A DNA stretch of 64,000 nt, from contig OMIR01000095.1 of assembly GCA_900299125.1 (NCBI GenBank), positions 1 to 64,000 on the forward strand. The letters run 5' to 3'. The stretch is from Nitrosopumilales archaeon. Its GTDB lineage: Archaea > Thermoproteota > Nitrososphaeria > Nitrososphaerales > Nitrosopumilaceae. Positions 25,026 through 32,693 of the stretch are shown piece after piece. The translations under genes and the position numbers were made by a program. The notes below the pieces were generated by a model that was given only the letters and a program-made list of their open reading frames with translations, was not told where the DNA came from and made no database searches. Numbering within the stretch: position 1 is the first letter of the stretch; the number at the start of each line of letters is the position of its first letter.

Positions 25026-26096
25026 GTGGTAGGCTCAACCAGTGACATAATGCACAAATCTCCATCTCACACAATGGAGCTTCCACGCCTGATCGTTGTG
25101 GGAGAAAAAAACATCGATAATTTTGGGAAATTTTTAGCCCACTTACACCCAACAAAGAAGGCTTCGGTCATAGCGGGTAATCATGTTCAAAAAATTGTTA
25201 AAACAAAAATCCTCAAGTCCCTAAACGGATCCAAAATCAAATCCATCTGGCATATTCCAAATAATAATGACGAAAAATCAATCGAATTCATACAATCTAA
25301 AGTGAAAAAAGATAATCCTGATCTTATCATTGGAATTGGTGGTGGACGTTCAGTAGATATCGCAAAAATGATTTCTTTTAACTTGCAAAAACCTTTTGTC
25401 AGTTTACCTACTGCTGCTTCACATGATGGAATTGCGAGTCCTTTCGTCTCGATTAAAGGAGAAAAACCACATTCTCTCACAGCATCAGCTCCCTTGGGCG
25501 TGTTTGTTGACATAGATATTATTAAAAAAGCACCAAAGAAATTATTGGCTGCTGGATGTGGTGATTTGGTAGCAAAAATCACCGCAGTAAAAGACTGGGA
25601 ATTAGGCCGTGATATGACTGGAGAGTATTATGGAAGATATTCATCAAATCTTGCATCTATGAGTGCTAAAATTCTATTGGAAGCCGCGGAAAAGAAAATA
25701 CAACCTGATATACGTGATATAGTCGAGGCCTTAATCAGTGCGGGTGTTGCATCATGTATTGCAGGTAGTAGTAGGCCATGTTCTGGCTCTGAACATCTGT
25801 TTTCACATGCTTTGGATAAGATAGTTCCCGGTATTGGATTACACGGGGAAAAGTGCGGCATCGGTGCCATCATGATGGCAAAACTTCAAGGACAAGACTG
25901 GAAGATAATCAAGAACACTTTAAAAAATAATGGGGCGCCAACCACTGCTAAACAATTAGGAATTCAAAAAGAAATGATAGTAAAAGCTCTGATAATAGCT
26001 CAATCATTACGACCTGAACGATATACGATTCTAAAACAGGTCAATATGACTGAAATGAAGGCATTAGCACTTGCTAAAAGCACCGGCGTTATCTAA
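25026..26096 (+). CDS. egsA: sn-Glycerol-1-phosphate dehydrogenase
   Basis: NAD(P)H enzyme that reduces dihydroxyacetone phosphate to sn-glycerol-1-phosphate, the backbone of archaeal lipids and substrate of the GGGP synthase at 7635-8384. Family features are the nucleotide loop IIGIGGGRSVDIAK (about 100-113), SLPTAASHDGIASPF (about 124-138), CGDLVAKITAVKDWELG with zinc ligand Asp, SGSEHLFSHALD (zinc His) and LHGEKCGIGA (second zinc His). The start is GTG 25026 on the basis of TATA spacing; ATG 25050 (MHKSPSH) is a good alternative. It is divergent from psmB. Confidence 0.93.
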   Translation: MVGSTSDIMHKSPSHTMELPRLIVVGEKNIDNFGKFLAHLHPTKKASVIAGNHVQKIVKTKILKSLNGSKIKSIWHIPNNNDEKSIEFIQSKVKKDNPDLIIGIGGGRSVDIAKMISFNLQKPFVSLPTAASHDGIASPFVSIKGEKPHSLTASAPLGVFVDIDIIKKAPKKLLAAGCGDLVAKITAVKDWELGRDMTGEYYGRYSSNLASMSAKILLEAAEKKIQPDIRDIVEALISAGVASCIAGSSRPCSGSEHLFSHALDKIVPGIGLHGEKCGIGAIMMAKLQGQDWKIIKNTLKNNGAPTTAKQLGIQKEMIVKALIIAQSLRPERYTILKQVNMTEMKALALAKSTGVI

Positions 26097-26174
26097 AATT
26101 TTAATTCGAATAGTACAAATCATCCATACAAATTCTACGCGCGAATTAAATACAAAATTCACTTTAACCATCTC

Positions 26175-26297
26175 ATGACAACAACTGCATGGAAATGTTT
26201 CAGATGCGATCTGACATTCAAAGAGGAGTCATTAGCAAATCTACATCAAAATATCTGCAACCATCAATCACGCCAAATACGTGTAACCATTGCATAA
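26175..26297 (+). CDS. Zinc-finger microprotein (40 aa)
   Basis: Translation from ATG 26175 gives a 40-residue protein with C-x2-C (WKCFRC, Cys8 and Cys11) and then His24, Cys28 and His30 in LHQNICNH. This spacing fits a C2H2- or C2HC-type finger. A TATA-like GAATTAAATAC at about 26143-26153 lies 25-30 nt before the ATG. The gene is preceded and followed by non-coding AT-rich sequence. Likely nucleic-acid or protein binding; no named family. Confidence 0.7.
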   Translation: MTTTAWKCFRCDLTFKEESLANLHQNICNHQSRQIRVTIA

Positions 26298-26336
26298 TAC
26301 AGCAAAGCGGATTAATGAGAACTACTTATCAAAACC

Positions 26337-26441
26337 ATGAACTGTAAAAATCTCCAGGTAGGTTGTTTTCATGATTCCAAACTTCATGACGCTATGGGTA
26401 AATGCCTTGTAAAGGGTTGCCGTTGTAATTTTTATACATAA
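26337..26441 (+). CDS. Possible Cys/His-rich microprotein (34 aa)
   Basis: A 34-residue open frame with five Cys (3, 10, 23, 28, 30) and His12 and His17, ending KCLVKGCRCNFYT. The Cys density in so short a frame, in an AT-rich genome, argues against chance. It resembles the other zinc-binding microproteins of the window. No convincing TATA box or ribosome binding site lies upstream. Coding status is uncertain. Confidence 0.4.
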   Translation: MNCKNLQVGCFHDSKLHDAMGKCLVKGCRCNFYT

Positions 26442-26633
26442 TTACCTAATGCCAGAACCAATTAGATTCTACTCTAATTATCAATTCATTAAACCAGACT
26501 GACCAAATACACCATTTTCAATACAGAAAATATGTAATATAATCATCCAAATGAACTATTTATTGACAATAACACTAGTAGAAATCATTAGTAAAGGTTT
26601 AAGAGTAAATTTGTAAATAATAACTAGTGAAAA

Positions 26634-26786
26634 ATGAGTCAAACATTAACAAATCTCTATAGTTCTATGCTCAAGACACTAGTAGATAGACGTGCAGAGC
26701 TAGTCGCAGAAATTGAAGAAATTAACAATCAAATTGTGGAAATCAAAAAAGAAGCGAAAGATAACGGCATAAACATAGTTCACTAA
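26634..26786 (+). CDS. Coiled-coil microprotein (50 aa)
   Basis: A 50-residue frame with a clear heptad pattern: LYSSMLKTLVDRRAELVAEI then EEINNQIVEIKKEAKDNG. Nearly the whole protein is one amphipathic helix. It lies alone in a roughly 840-bp stretch between egsA and the SDR gene. A TTGTAAATAA stretch at about 26611-26620 could be its TATA element. Function unknown; a dimerising or partner-binding peptide is a reasonable guess. Confidence 0.55.
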   Translation: MSQTLTNLYSSMLKTLVDRRAELVAEIEEINNQIVEIKKEAKDNGINIVH

Positions 26787-26932
26787 AATTTATTCTGTGT
26801 TTCCGGATAAATCATAGACAATCATTACTGAATTTGCTATACTGTTGATTTAGTATGATATTCCATTATGAATGATTTTTCTGAATCTGATAAGCATCAG
26901 ATTAAAATCAATCATAATTATACACCCATACA

Positions 26933-27574
26933 ATGAAAGCAATTGTTTTAGGTGGTTCGAAGGGAATTGGAAAAGCAATCGCAAAATCTTTAGACTCCAT
27001 TGGATGTGATGTAAAAGCTACATCCAGAAAAGAAATTGATACGGCTAACCTATCAAGCGTTAAACGATTCATAAAAAAACAAAAAGACATAGATATTTTG
27101 GTTCTAAACACAGGAGGTCCTCCACCGAAAAAATTCTCAGAGGTAACAGAAAAAGAATGGCAAAAATATCATAATCAACTATTCTTGGGATTTTGTCTTT
27201 TGCTCCAAAAACTCAAGATTCGTGACGGTGGATACATCTTTGTTATAACTTCAGGAGTAATTAAGGAACCAAATCCTAGGTTGGTAATATCGAGCGCATA
27301 CAGGCTAGCATTTACTGCAGTTTTTAAGCTTGCTAGCAAAGAATTTGCATCTAGAAAAATTAACTGTATCAATATTGCACCCGGATTAATAAACACAGAT
27401 AGAGTACGTGAACTAGGAAATGCTGCGGAAATGATAAGAACTATTCCAATGAAAAGACTCGGTGAACCTAGTGAGATCGGTGATTTTGTTAAAGGAATCG
27501 TTGAAAATAAAATCAAGTATCTTTCTGGAGTAACAATAACATTTGATGGTGCTAACTCTAATTTTGTAGTTTAA
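26933..27574 (+). CDS. Short-chain dehydrogenase/reductase
   Basis: 213-residue Rossmann-fold SDR. The cofactor loop GGSKGIGKAIA is at about 8-18, LNTGGPPP takes the place of NNAG (about 59-66), a catalytic Ser lies in VITSGVIK, and the Tyr in SSAYRLAFTAVFK is followed by Arg where the usual Y-x-x-x-K has Lys four residues on. The C-terminus GVTITFDGA is typical. The Y-R-L-A-F spacing means the canonical Lys is replaced (Tyr-x-x-x-Phe), so catalysis may be atypical. Substrate unknown. It sits 3 bp before the hemerythrin gene and is probably co-transcribed. Confidence 0.8.
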   Translation: MKAIVLGGSKGIGKAIAKSLDSIGCDVKATSRKEIDTANLSSVKRFIKKQKDIDILVLNTGGPPPKKFSEVTEKEWQKYHNQLFLGFCLLLQKLKIRDGGYIFVITSGVIKEPNPRLVISSAYRLAFTAVFKLASKEFASRKINCINIAPGLINTDRVRELGNAAEMIRTIPMKRLGEPSEIGDFVKGIVENKIKYLSGVTITFDGANSNFVV

Positions 27575-27577
27575 TAT

Positions 27578-28120
27578 ATGAGCGCTACAGGCATCTTAAG
27601 ACAAGATCATCTCAAAATAAAAAGACTAGAAAAAATCATCATCAAATGCTATGAACATCTTTACGCAGGCCAAACTATTCCTTTGTCAGATATAGAGAAA
27701 ATCAATTTTATAATTTCCGAATTTCTTGATTCAATTCATTATTCCAGAGAGGAAGATTCGTATTTTGCATGTGTTGTGAGTTATGATTCACTAAAAGATG
27801 AAATTAGAAAATTTATGATAGAACATGAGTTTTCTCGTAGAATTGCAAAAAATATCAACAAATATCTTCAAAACTGGAAAGATGGTAAAGACTCACGTGA
27901 ACCAGTAGCAAGGTTTCTCAGAACATATTCAATTTACTTGGATGATCATTTAAAAAAAGAGGATGAGTTTTTTAACAAAGTGGAATTAGAAATTCTACCC
28001 AAAGAAGAAGAGCAAGCAATGTATGAACAGTTCCAATCTGTTATGGCAGTATCCACTAAAATGGAGATAATTCTTGAGCATATTGAATTTCTAGAAAAAC
28101 AATACTGGTTTAAGTCGTAA
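27578..28120 (+). CDS. Hemerythrin-like HHE domain protein
   Basis: 180-residue helical bundle with the iron ligand pattern: His11 (RQDHLKIKRL), His54 and Glu58 (IHYSREE), His83 (IEHEFSRR), and His124 with Glu128 (DDHLKKEDEFF). Hemerythrin-like proteins bind a di-iron centre and sense or carry oxygen or reactive species. It immediately follows an SDR (3-bp gap) and precedes cysC. Likely a cytosolic oxygen or redox-related protein; precise role unknown. Confidence 0.85.
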   Translation: MSATGILRQDHLKIKRLEKIIIKCYEHLYAGQTIPLSDIEKINFIISEFLDSIHYSREEDSYFACVVSYDSLKDEIRKFMIEHEFSRRIAKNINKYLQNWKDGKDSREPVARFLRTYSIYLDDHLKKEDEFFNKVELEILPKEEEQAMYEQFQSVMAVSTKMEIILEHIEFLEKQYWFKS

Positions 28121-28156
28121 AGTCTTTAAGAGATAGCAAAACCAAGCAATCTGAAA

Positions 28157-28669
28157 ATGGTGTTTGTATTATGGATGACAGGACTACCATGTTCTGGAAA
28201 GACAACAATAGTTAGAGCGATGCAAAAAATTGTACCAAATCTTGCTATTCTAGATGGTGATGAATTGAGAGAATGGTTATCACCAAAAGATTTTTCAAAG
28301 GAGGGAAGAGTCGAGCACAACAAAAAGGTAGCACATCTAGCTAAATTACTACTAAAACATAATGTCCCAGTTGGAGTATCATTAGTCAGTCCATTTTTTG
28401 AGAATCGTTCGGATGCCAGAAAAATTGTTGGAGATGATTCAAAATTCTTTGAGATATACGTAAAATGTTCCTTACAGGAATGTGAAACTAGGGATGTGAA
28501 AGGAATGTACAAAAAAGCACGTGCAAACGAAATCAAACAGTTCACAGGCGTATCTGACCCATATGATATCCCCACAAATCCGGATTTCGTAGTTGGAACC
28601 GATAAGGAAACACTGGAAGAGTCTGTACAAAACATGTTAAATTTTCTTAAATCAAAAAAAGTGGTCTAG
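28157..28669 (+). CDS. cysC: Adenylylsulfate (APS) kinase
   Basis: Phosphorylates APS to PAPS. The 170 residues have Walker A GLPCSGKTT (9-17), LDGDELREW (about 32-40, APS binding Asp-Gly-Asp) and a VSPFFENR block. The lid motif KGMYKKARANEIKQFTG (about 117-133) and GVSDPYDIP match the family. It is convergent with cysQ, their ends overlapping by 4 bp. The pairing is functionally coherent because CysQ removes the PAP left after PAPS use. Confidence 0.92.
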   Translation: MVFVLWMTGLPCSGKTTIVRAMQKIVPNLAILDGDELREWLSPKDFSKEGRVEHNKKVAHLAKLLLKHNVPVGVSLVSPFFENRSDARKIVGDDSKFFEIYVKCSLQECETRDVKGMYKKARANEIKQFTGVSDPYDIPTNPDFVVGTDKETLEESVQNMLNFLKSKKVV

Positions 28670-29478
28670 GAAATATATCTTCGAATAATCTCTTCATGAA
28701 CTAATCCGTTTGTCACAATTAAACCATTTTCATGATTTAATATCTCGGTATTGTATTGTACCGGTTCACCTTTCATATCGGTAATTTTTCCACCAGATTC
28801 AATTATCAAGCAATGTGAAGCACAAGTATCCCACTGTTTTATCTTATTGGAGGTGGTCAGATACAAATCTGCCAACCCCTGACAAATCTCTGCTACCTTA
28901 AGAGAACTACCACGACTCTCAAAACTTGCAACTCCAAGTTTTTTAAAAAATTCCTTCTCTTGTTCTGTTAGGTGGAATCTACTACCCACCGCCTTGCACT
29001 GTTTAAGGTCATTTATTTTACTCACTTGAAGCCTTGACCACTTTCCGTCTTCCAATTTGAATGCTCCAGAATTTTTCTGTGCTAAAAATATGGTATTGGT
29101 TGTTGGTCTACTAATTACACCTAGAATAGGAATCCTGTTGTGAACCAAGGCAATCATAATTGTAAATTCGCCGGTTTTATTAACAAAATCACTCGTCCCA
29201 TCCAGAGGATCTACTATCCATATTTTTTCTTCCTCAAGTCTGGATATGTCATCAGTGTCCTCTTCTGAAAGAATATGATAACCTGATGGTGCTAAAATCT
29301 GTTTGATAATCTCATTACTTTGTAGATCCGCCTTGGTTATTGGCGAATTATCATCCTTAGAATGCGAGCTAATCTCTCCTCCATAAACATCCATGACAGC
29401 TGAACTGGCCCTCTTGACTGCCTCTAGTGCTCGAAATGTTTCATCATGAGGGTTTGAAAATGGTAAACTAGAAGGCAT
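28666..29478 (-). CDS. cysQ: 3'(2'),5'-bisphosphate nucleotidase, CysQ-type inositol monophosphatase family
   Basis: Mg-dependent phosphatase. Metal-binding motifs are SEEDTDD (about 71-77), WIVDPLDGTSDF (about 87-98) and KQWDTCASHCLI (about 213-224); the N-terminal SPITKADLQS is typical. Most likely it hydrolyses 3'-phosphoadenosine 5'-phosphate to AMP, as suggested by its overlap with cysC, although inositol or fructose bisphosphate activity is possible in archaeal members. Length 270 residues. The small membrane gene at 29480-29689 ends 1 nt before it begins. Confidence 0.88.
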   Translation of the reverse strand: MPSSLPFSNPHDETFRALEAVKRASSAVMDVYGGEISSHSKDDNSPITKADLQSNEIIKQILAPSGYHILSEEDTDDISRLEEEKIWIVDPLDGTSDFVNKTGEFTIMIALVHNRIPILGVISRPTTNTIFLAQKNSGAFKLEDGKWSRLQVSKINDLKQCKAVGSRFHLTEQEKEFFKKLGVASFESRGSSLKVAEICQGLADLYLTTSNKIKQWDTCASHCLIIESGGKITDMKGEPVQYNTEILNHENGLIVTNGLVHEEIIRRYIS

Positions 29479-29479
29479 A

Positions 29480-29689
29480 CTATCGTGCTAAATCTGGCTT
29501 GATAGTCCATGCAATTCCCAATACTACAAAAGGTATCGAAATAAATCCCACAAGTTTTAGCAATGTGAAAAATTGCGTTGATGCTTCACTAGGAACATTG
29601 AATAGAAATGGCATTGGAATTGCAACTGCAAACCAAATTGCTGAAAGTAAAATCAATGTCTTCACACGTCTCTTCCTTAAAGATTCCAA
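29480..29689 (-). CDS. Two-helix membrane protein upstream of cysQ
   Basis: 69 residues, N-terminal basic segment (ESLRKRRVK), then two membrane helices (about 10-30 and 42-62) and the short tail IKPDLAR. Only 1 nt separates its stop from the cysQ start, so it is co-transcribed. No family recognised. The start is ATG at 29689. Confidence 0.7.
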   Translation of the reverse strand: MESLRKRRVKTLILLSAIWFAVAIPMPFLFNVPSEASTQFFTLLKLVGFISIPFVVLGIAWTIKPDLAR

Positions 29690-29722
29690 TACTATGAATA
29701 AAAAATCGCGTATTAAATTGAT

Positions 29723-30466
29723 TTACTTTAGTGATTCGCCACCATCAATCGGTAAAACAGCACCTGTAACCCATGCGGAATCTTCATCTGATGCAAAGTA
29801 TAATGCTGCTTTGGAAACATCATTAACTGTACCATATCTTCCTATTGGATATGCAAAATTCATCATTTCCCTAGTTGCCGGCGTTGCCAGAAACTCTGAT
29901 GTCATATCTGTTTCCACCACACCTGGACAAATACAATTTACTCTAATCTTATTTTTTGCATATTCCAAAGCCCAGCATTTTGTTAGTAAAACCAAAGCTG
30001 CTTTGGAAGCCGAATATGCATCGGCGCTAAAGTTCTCATAGGCCTTCATTCCTGCAGATGAAGCAATGTTAATAATCACACCCCCATTTTTTTGTAAATA
30101 CGGTATTGCGTGTTTTGTCGAATAAAACGAACCATGGAGATTTACATCAAAAACATCTTTCCATTCCAAATCTGAAATCTCATGCAGAGGTTTGATCTTT
30201 GGAAAAATCCCAGCGTTATTCACCAAAATATCCAATTTCCCGAATTTCTCGATTGTTTTATTTATGAGATTTTTAACTTCGACCTCTTTTCTGATATCTG
30301 CGAGTACTGGATACGCATCAATTTCCGAAGCAGTTTCCTTTAACCTGTCATTGTCTTTGCCTGAAATAACAACACTCCCACCATTCGCTATGAACTCTTT
30401 TGCAATGGCTTTTCCTATGCCTCTGCTTCCTCCAGTAATTAATGCGACTTTACCTGAAAGTTTCAT
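29723..30466 (-). CDS. SDR-family oxidoreductase (FabG-like)
   Basis: 247 residues from ATG 30466. Classical SDR motifs are intact: ITGGSRGIGKAIA (cofactor loop, about 9-21), LVNNAGIFP (about 82-90), INIASSAG (catalytic Ser) and Y-S-A-S-K (catalytic Tyr and Lys) in FSADAYSASKAAL. The C-terminal AVLPIDGGESLK is family-typical. Likely NAD(P)-dependent; substrate unknown (3-oxoacyl or hydroxyacyl compounds are common). An upstream ATG at 30499 would add 11 residues without homology. Confidence 0.9.
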   Translation of the reverse strand: MKLSGKVALITGGSRGIGKAIAKEFIANGGSVVISGKDNDRLKETASEIDAYPVLADIRKEVEVKNLINKTIEKFGKLDILVNNAGIFPKIKPLHEISDLEWKDVFDVNLHGSFYSTKHAIPYLQKNGGVIINIASSAGMKAYENFSADAYSASKAALVLLTKCWALEYAKNKIRVNCICPGVVETDMTSEFLATPATREMMNFAYPIGRYGTVNDVSKAALYFASDEDSAWVTGAVLPIDGGESLK

Positions 30467-30564
30467 TATCACAGTTAAGTTTTCGAGGTAATATAGCACT
30501 TTGAAAAACTAATTTAAAATATTCCAATTTTCTTTGTATTTTTCTGAAAAAAATTAGGATAAAT

Positions 30565-30574
30565 ATTAAATATA
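30565..30574 (+). promoter_or_regulatory. TATA-like box before a GC-rich island
   Basis: ATTAAATATA, 23-30 bp before the abrupt rise in G+C that begins near 30597. The spacing suits a promoter whose transcript begins at the island. No well-supported gene follows on this strand. Confidence 0.35.
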
Positions 30575-30594
30575 ACAATATCTTATAATTAATA

Positions 30595-30712
30595 ATGCGA
30601 AAGGACATAAATCCTGCAGACTGAATGGTGCGTGACCCAGTAGAACTAATTTGTGTCCCAAAAGTACGCAGTAGCGTAGTGGATTGGAGAGGTGTTCTCT
30701 CATGGTTCTGCG
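30595..30712 (+). ncRNA. GC-rich intergenic island, candidate structured RNA
   Basis: About 118 bp with close to 50% G+C, in a neighbourhood nearer one third. It has possible small stems: AGGA/TCCT around CATAAA (30602-30615), GAGAG-GTGTT-CTCTC (30687-30701) and TGCGT/ACGCA (30629-30672). A TATA-like box precedes it. No tRNA fold was found. A 43-codon frame from ATG 30625 runs into the convergent gene and looks non-genuine. In AT-rich archaea such islands often mark RNA genes, but this is unproven. Confidence 0.3.
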
Positions 30713-31164
30713 CTTGGGGTCACGCCGATTTCATTTTTCAAATAAACCGATACTGAACCTACAAGTTCTCCATTTGGATTAATGATTATCTCCAAATTTT
30801 GGTCTTCGGGAATCTCTATTCTCTCTTGTCCTAGATATTTCCAAGTATAATATTTCCCAAAATCTCCATGTTCTGTTGAAACCAAAACATAATCCTCATC
30901 AAATGAAAATGATTTTCCTTTCAATATTATCGATAATTTTTGAGGACTCTCTCCACTAGAAACAAATCTAAATTCATACCTGCCCTGCTTAGCAAAAAAA
31001 GTATCCATAAAAATTCCATTCTGATATAAATCCGGATTTGCTAGCATTATGTGATAAATTTCATCCCTTTCAACATCTTCCGACGGTGCACTAATAATCA
31101 AACCAATGACTATTCCAATAGGTATCACTATCAACCCTAGAATAATCACATTCTTCTTTTTCAT
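30700..31164 (-). CDS. Membrane-tethered extracytoplasmic beta-domain protein
   Basis: 154 residues. A short basic N-terminus (MKKKN) and one membrane helix (about 5-25, VIILGLIVIPIGIVIGLIIS) are followed by an outward-facing beta-rich domain (about 50-150: GRYEFRFVSSGESPQKLSII ... LVGSVSVYL). It looks like a small jelly-roll or galactose-binding-like sandwich. No catalytic motif. The last three codons may overlap the GC-rich island. ATG 31170 is an alternative start two residues earlier. Confidence 0.72.
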   Translation of the reverse strand: MKKKNVIILGLIVIPIGIVIGLIISAPSEDVERDEIYHIMLANPDLYQNGIFMDTFFAKQGRYEFRFVSSGESPQKLSIILKGKSFSFDEDYVLVSTEHGDFGKYYTWKYLGQERIEIPEDQNLEIIINPNGELVGSVSVYLKNEIGVTPSAEP

Positions 31165-31221
31165 AAACAAATAGCAAAGAAAATTACTATAAAAATTTGT
31201 AAAACAACAAAAAGAAAGGAT

Positions 31222-32133
31222 TTAGAGCTTTAATGCTTCTTTTAGTCCCTTGTATCTATTTCGGATTGTAACCTCAGTTACTCCAGCTGCTTGTGCAATA
31301 TCTTTTTGAGTCTTGTTCTCGCCTAGCATTACACAAGCCAAATACAAAGCAGCTGCTGCCAGACCCATAGGATCTTTTCCTGCAGATACTTCTATTCTAC
31401 TAGCTTCCTTGAGAAATTCTAGTGCTTTTCTCTTTGTCTTTTCAGACAAGTCTGCGATACTGGCAATTCTAGCTACACCTTTTATTGGATCTACCACAGG
31501 CATTTTCAGGTCTAGTTCCCTGAGTAACAATCTGTAACACCTAGCAACATCTTTTCGCTTGATATTGATTCCAGTTGCTACATCTGTTAGTGTACGAGGA
31601 GTTTCTGTATTCCTACATGCTGCATATAGAGCGGCAGCCACTAATCCAGGAATTGAGCGACCTCTGACAAGTCCCTTGTCTAATGCCTTTCTGTAGATAT
31701 ATGCAGTCTTTTCAATTACTGCATCAGAAAGTGCAAGCTTGTCTTTGAGTCTATCAAGCTCCGAAAATGCTTGCCTAAAGTTTCTATCTACTGGTTCATG
31801 AACCTGACTTCGTGAGTCCCATGTTCGTAACCTTTCGATAGTGCTCTTCATTGAAGATGTAAGTGGTTTTCCAGATGCATCTTTATCTGCCTGACCGATG
31901 ATCGTTGCAAGTCCCATGTCGTGCATTGCAAGTGAAGTCGGTGTACCTGTTCGAGTTCGATTCTCCCCTTCTTCTTTTGAAAAGGAACGCCACTCTGGAC
32001 CTTCTTCTTCAACACGTTCTGTTGCAACAAATCCACACGTGTTACAAAACATCTCGCCAGTGCTACCATCCGTTAGCATTGCGCCTTTTGCACATCGTGG
32101 GCAGCGATCGCTATTTCGTGCTGTTTGTGTCAT
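31222..32133 (-). CDS. tfb: Transcription initiation factor IIB (TFB)
   Basis: Recruits RNA polymerase to TBP-bound promoters. From ATG 32133 it has 303 residues: an N-terminal zinc ribbon with Cys11, Cys14, Cys30 and Cys33, the B-reader/linker (GPEWRSFSKEEGENRTRTG), and two cyclin-fold repeats (about 105-195 and 200-300). The C-terminal helix-turn-helix (TQKDIAQAAGVTEVTIRNRY) reads the BRE. The start was chosen because TATATAAATATT-type sequence lies about 22-34 nt upstream; an ATG at 32172 overlaps that TATA element. Thaumarchaea usually have several TFB paralogues. Confidence 0.96.
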   Translation of the reverse strand: MTQTARNSDRCPRCAKGAMLTDGSTGEMFCNTCGFVATERVEEEGPEWRSFSKEEGENRTRTGTPTSLAMHDMGLATIIGQADKDASGKPLTSSMKSTIERLRTWDSRSQVHEPVDRNFRQAFSELDRLKDKLALSDAVIEKTAYIYRKALDKGLVRGRSIPGLVAAALYAACRNTETPRTLTDVATGINIKRKDVARCYRLLLRELDLKMPVVDPIKGVARIASIADLSEKTKRKALEFLKEASRIEVSAGKDPMGLAAAALYLACVMLGENKTQKDIAQAAGVTEVTIRNRYKGLKEALKL

Positions 32134-32154
32134 GTGTATCACCGATTCAAATTC

Positions 32155-32167
32155 TCTATATAAATAT
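32155..32167 (-). promoter_or_regulatory. TATA box of tfb
   Basis: Minus-strand sequence reads AATATTTATATAG. The element lies 22-34 nt before ATG 32133, the expected position for a leaderless transcript, and supports choosing that start. Confidence 0.6.
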
Positions 32168-32310
32168 TGCACAAGATTTATCTATGATTTTTACATCTAT
32201 TCAATTTTTCAAATGTTAACACGGTACACATTACATTTTATCATCTTGCAACAATTTTTTTTCTGTGTCTTTTGCAAAAGATTTCTCAATTCTAAAAAAA
32301 TCATCTAACA

Positions 32311-32325
32311 TTTGGTTAGACCAAA
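32311..32325. promoter_or_regulatory. Small palindrome between tfb and a zinc-finger gene
   Basis: TTTGGT-TAG-ACCAAA, six-base arms around a three-base centre. It lies about 180 bp upstream of tfb and 140 bp upstream of the zinc-finger gene, somewhat far for a classical archaeal operator. Possible regulator site. Confidence 0.3.
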
Positions 32326-32466
32326 CTGATGAACACAAATCTGTTTTCCTAAATTTGATTTGTCAACATTTGGAAAAATCGAAATAAGTAAAATTTTCTT
32401 TTTCAGGTAATTAGTTCCGAAAAACGTAAACCTTAAATACTATATATAGAACGGACTACTATAAAA

Positions 32467-32565
32467 ATGGAAACATGTCCATTATGTGGCGAAATAGTCA
32501 CAACATCATATGGAGTGCACTCTCATATCAAGAAGATGCATCCACAAAGCATTCTAGCTCAGTAA
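32467..32565 (+). CDS. C2H2 zinc-finger microprotein (32 aa)
   Basis: A 32-residue frame that is almost only one zinc finger: METCPLCGE (Cys4, Cys7), ten residues, then HSHIKKMH (His18 or His20, and His25). A strong TATA element (TTAAATACTATATATA, 32434-32449) lies 18-33 nt before the ATG. That is one of the best promoters in the window for so small a gene. It is divergent from tfb. Likely a nucleic-acid or protein-binding microprotein. Confidence 0.75.
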   Translation: METCPLCGEIVTTSYGVHSHIKKMHPQSILAQ

Positions 32566-32693
32566 TCTAGGCGAATTGTTTTTTATTTTCTATTTAGTCA
32601 CAGCGAATGCTGTATTCTAAAAGTTGTCCATTAGATCTTTTGGTAAAATAGATTTCACACCCCCCAATTTCAATAAACTACTCAAAGTTTACC

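Larger units (their letters stand above)
32134..32466. other. 333-bp non-coding stretch between tfb and the zinc-finger microprotein
   Basis: AT-rich, with no plausible gene. It holds the tfb TATA box near its left edge, the palindrome TTTGGT-TAG-ACCAAA at 32311-32325, two copies of AACATTTGG (32307-32315 and 32365-32373), and the TATA box of the rightward gene near its right edge. The divergent layout means regulatory sites for both genes lie here. Confidence 0.5.

Noticed and set aside
26868-26936. 22-codon frame ending at the SDR start with ATGA overlap
   Set aside because: Too short and composition close to random; the region more likely holds the TATA box of the SDR gene.
30625-30756. 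43-codon plus-strand frame in the GC-rich island
   Set aside because: Extends 57 bp into the convergent gene's coding region, has no ribosome binding site, and its C-terminal part is the antisense of that gene.
31950-31970. TTCGAGTTCGATTC resembling a tRNA T arm
   Set aside because: Lies within the tfb coding region with no acceptor or anticodon stems around it.
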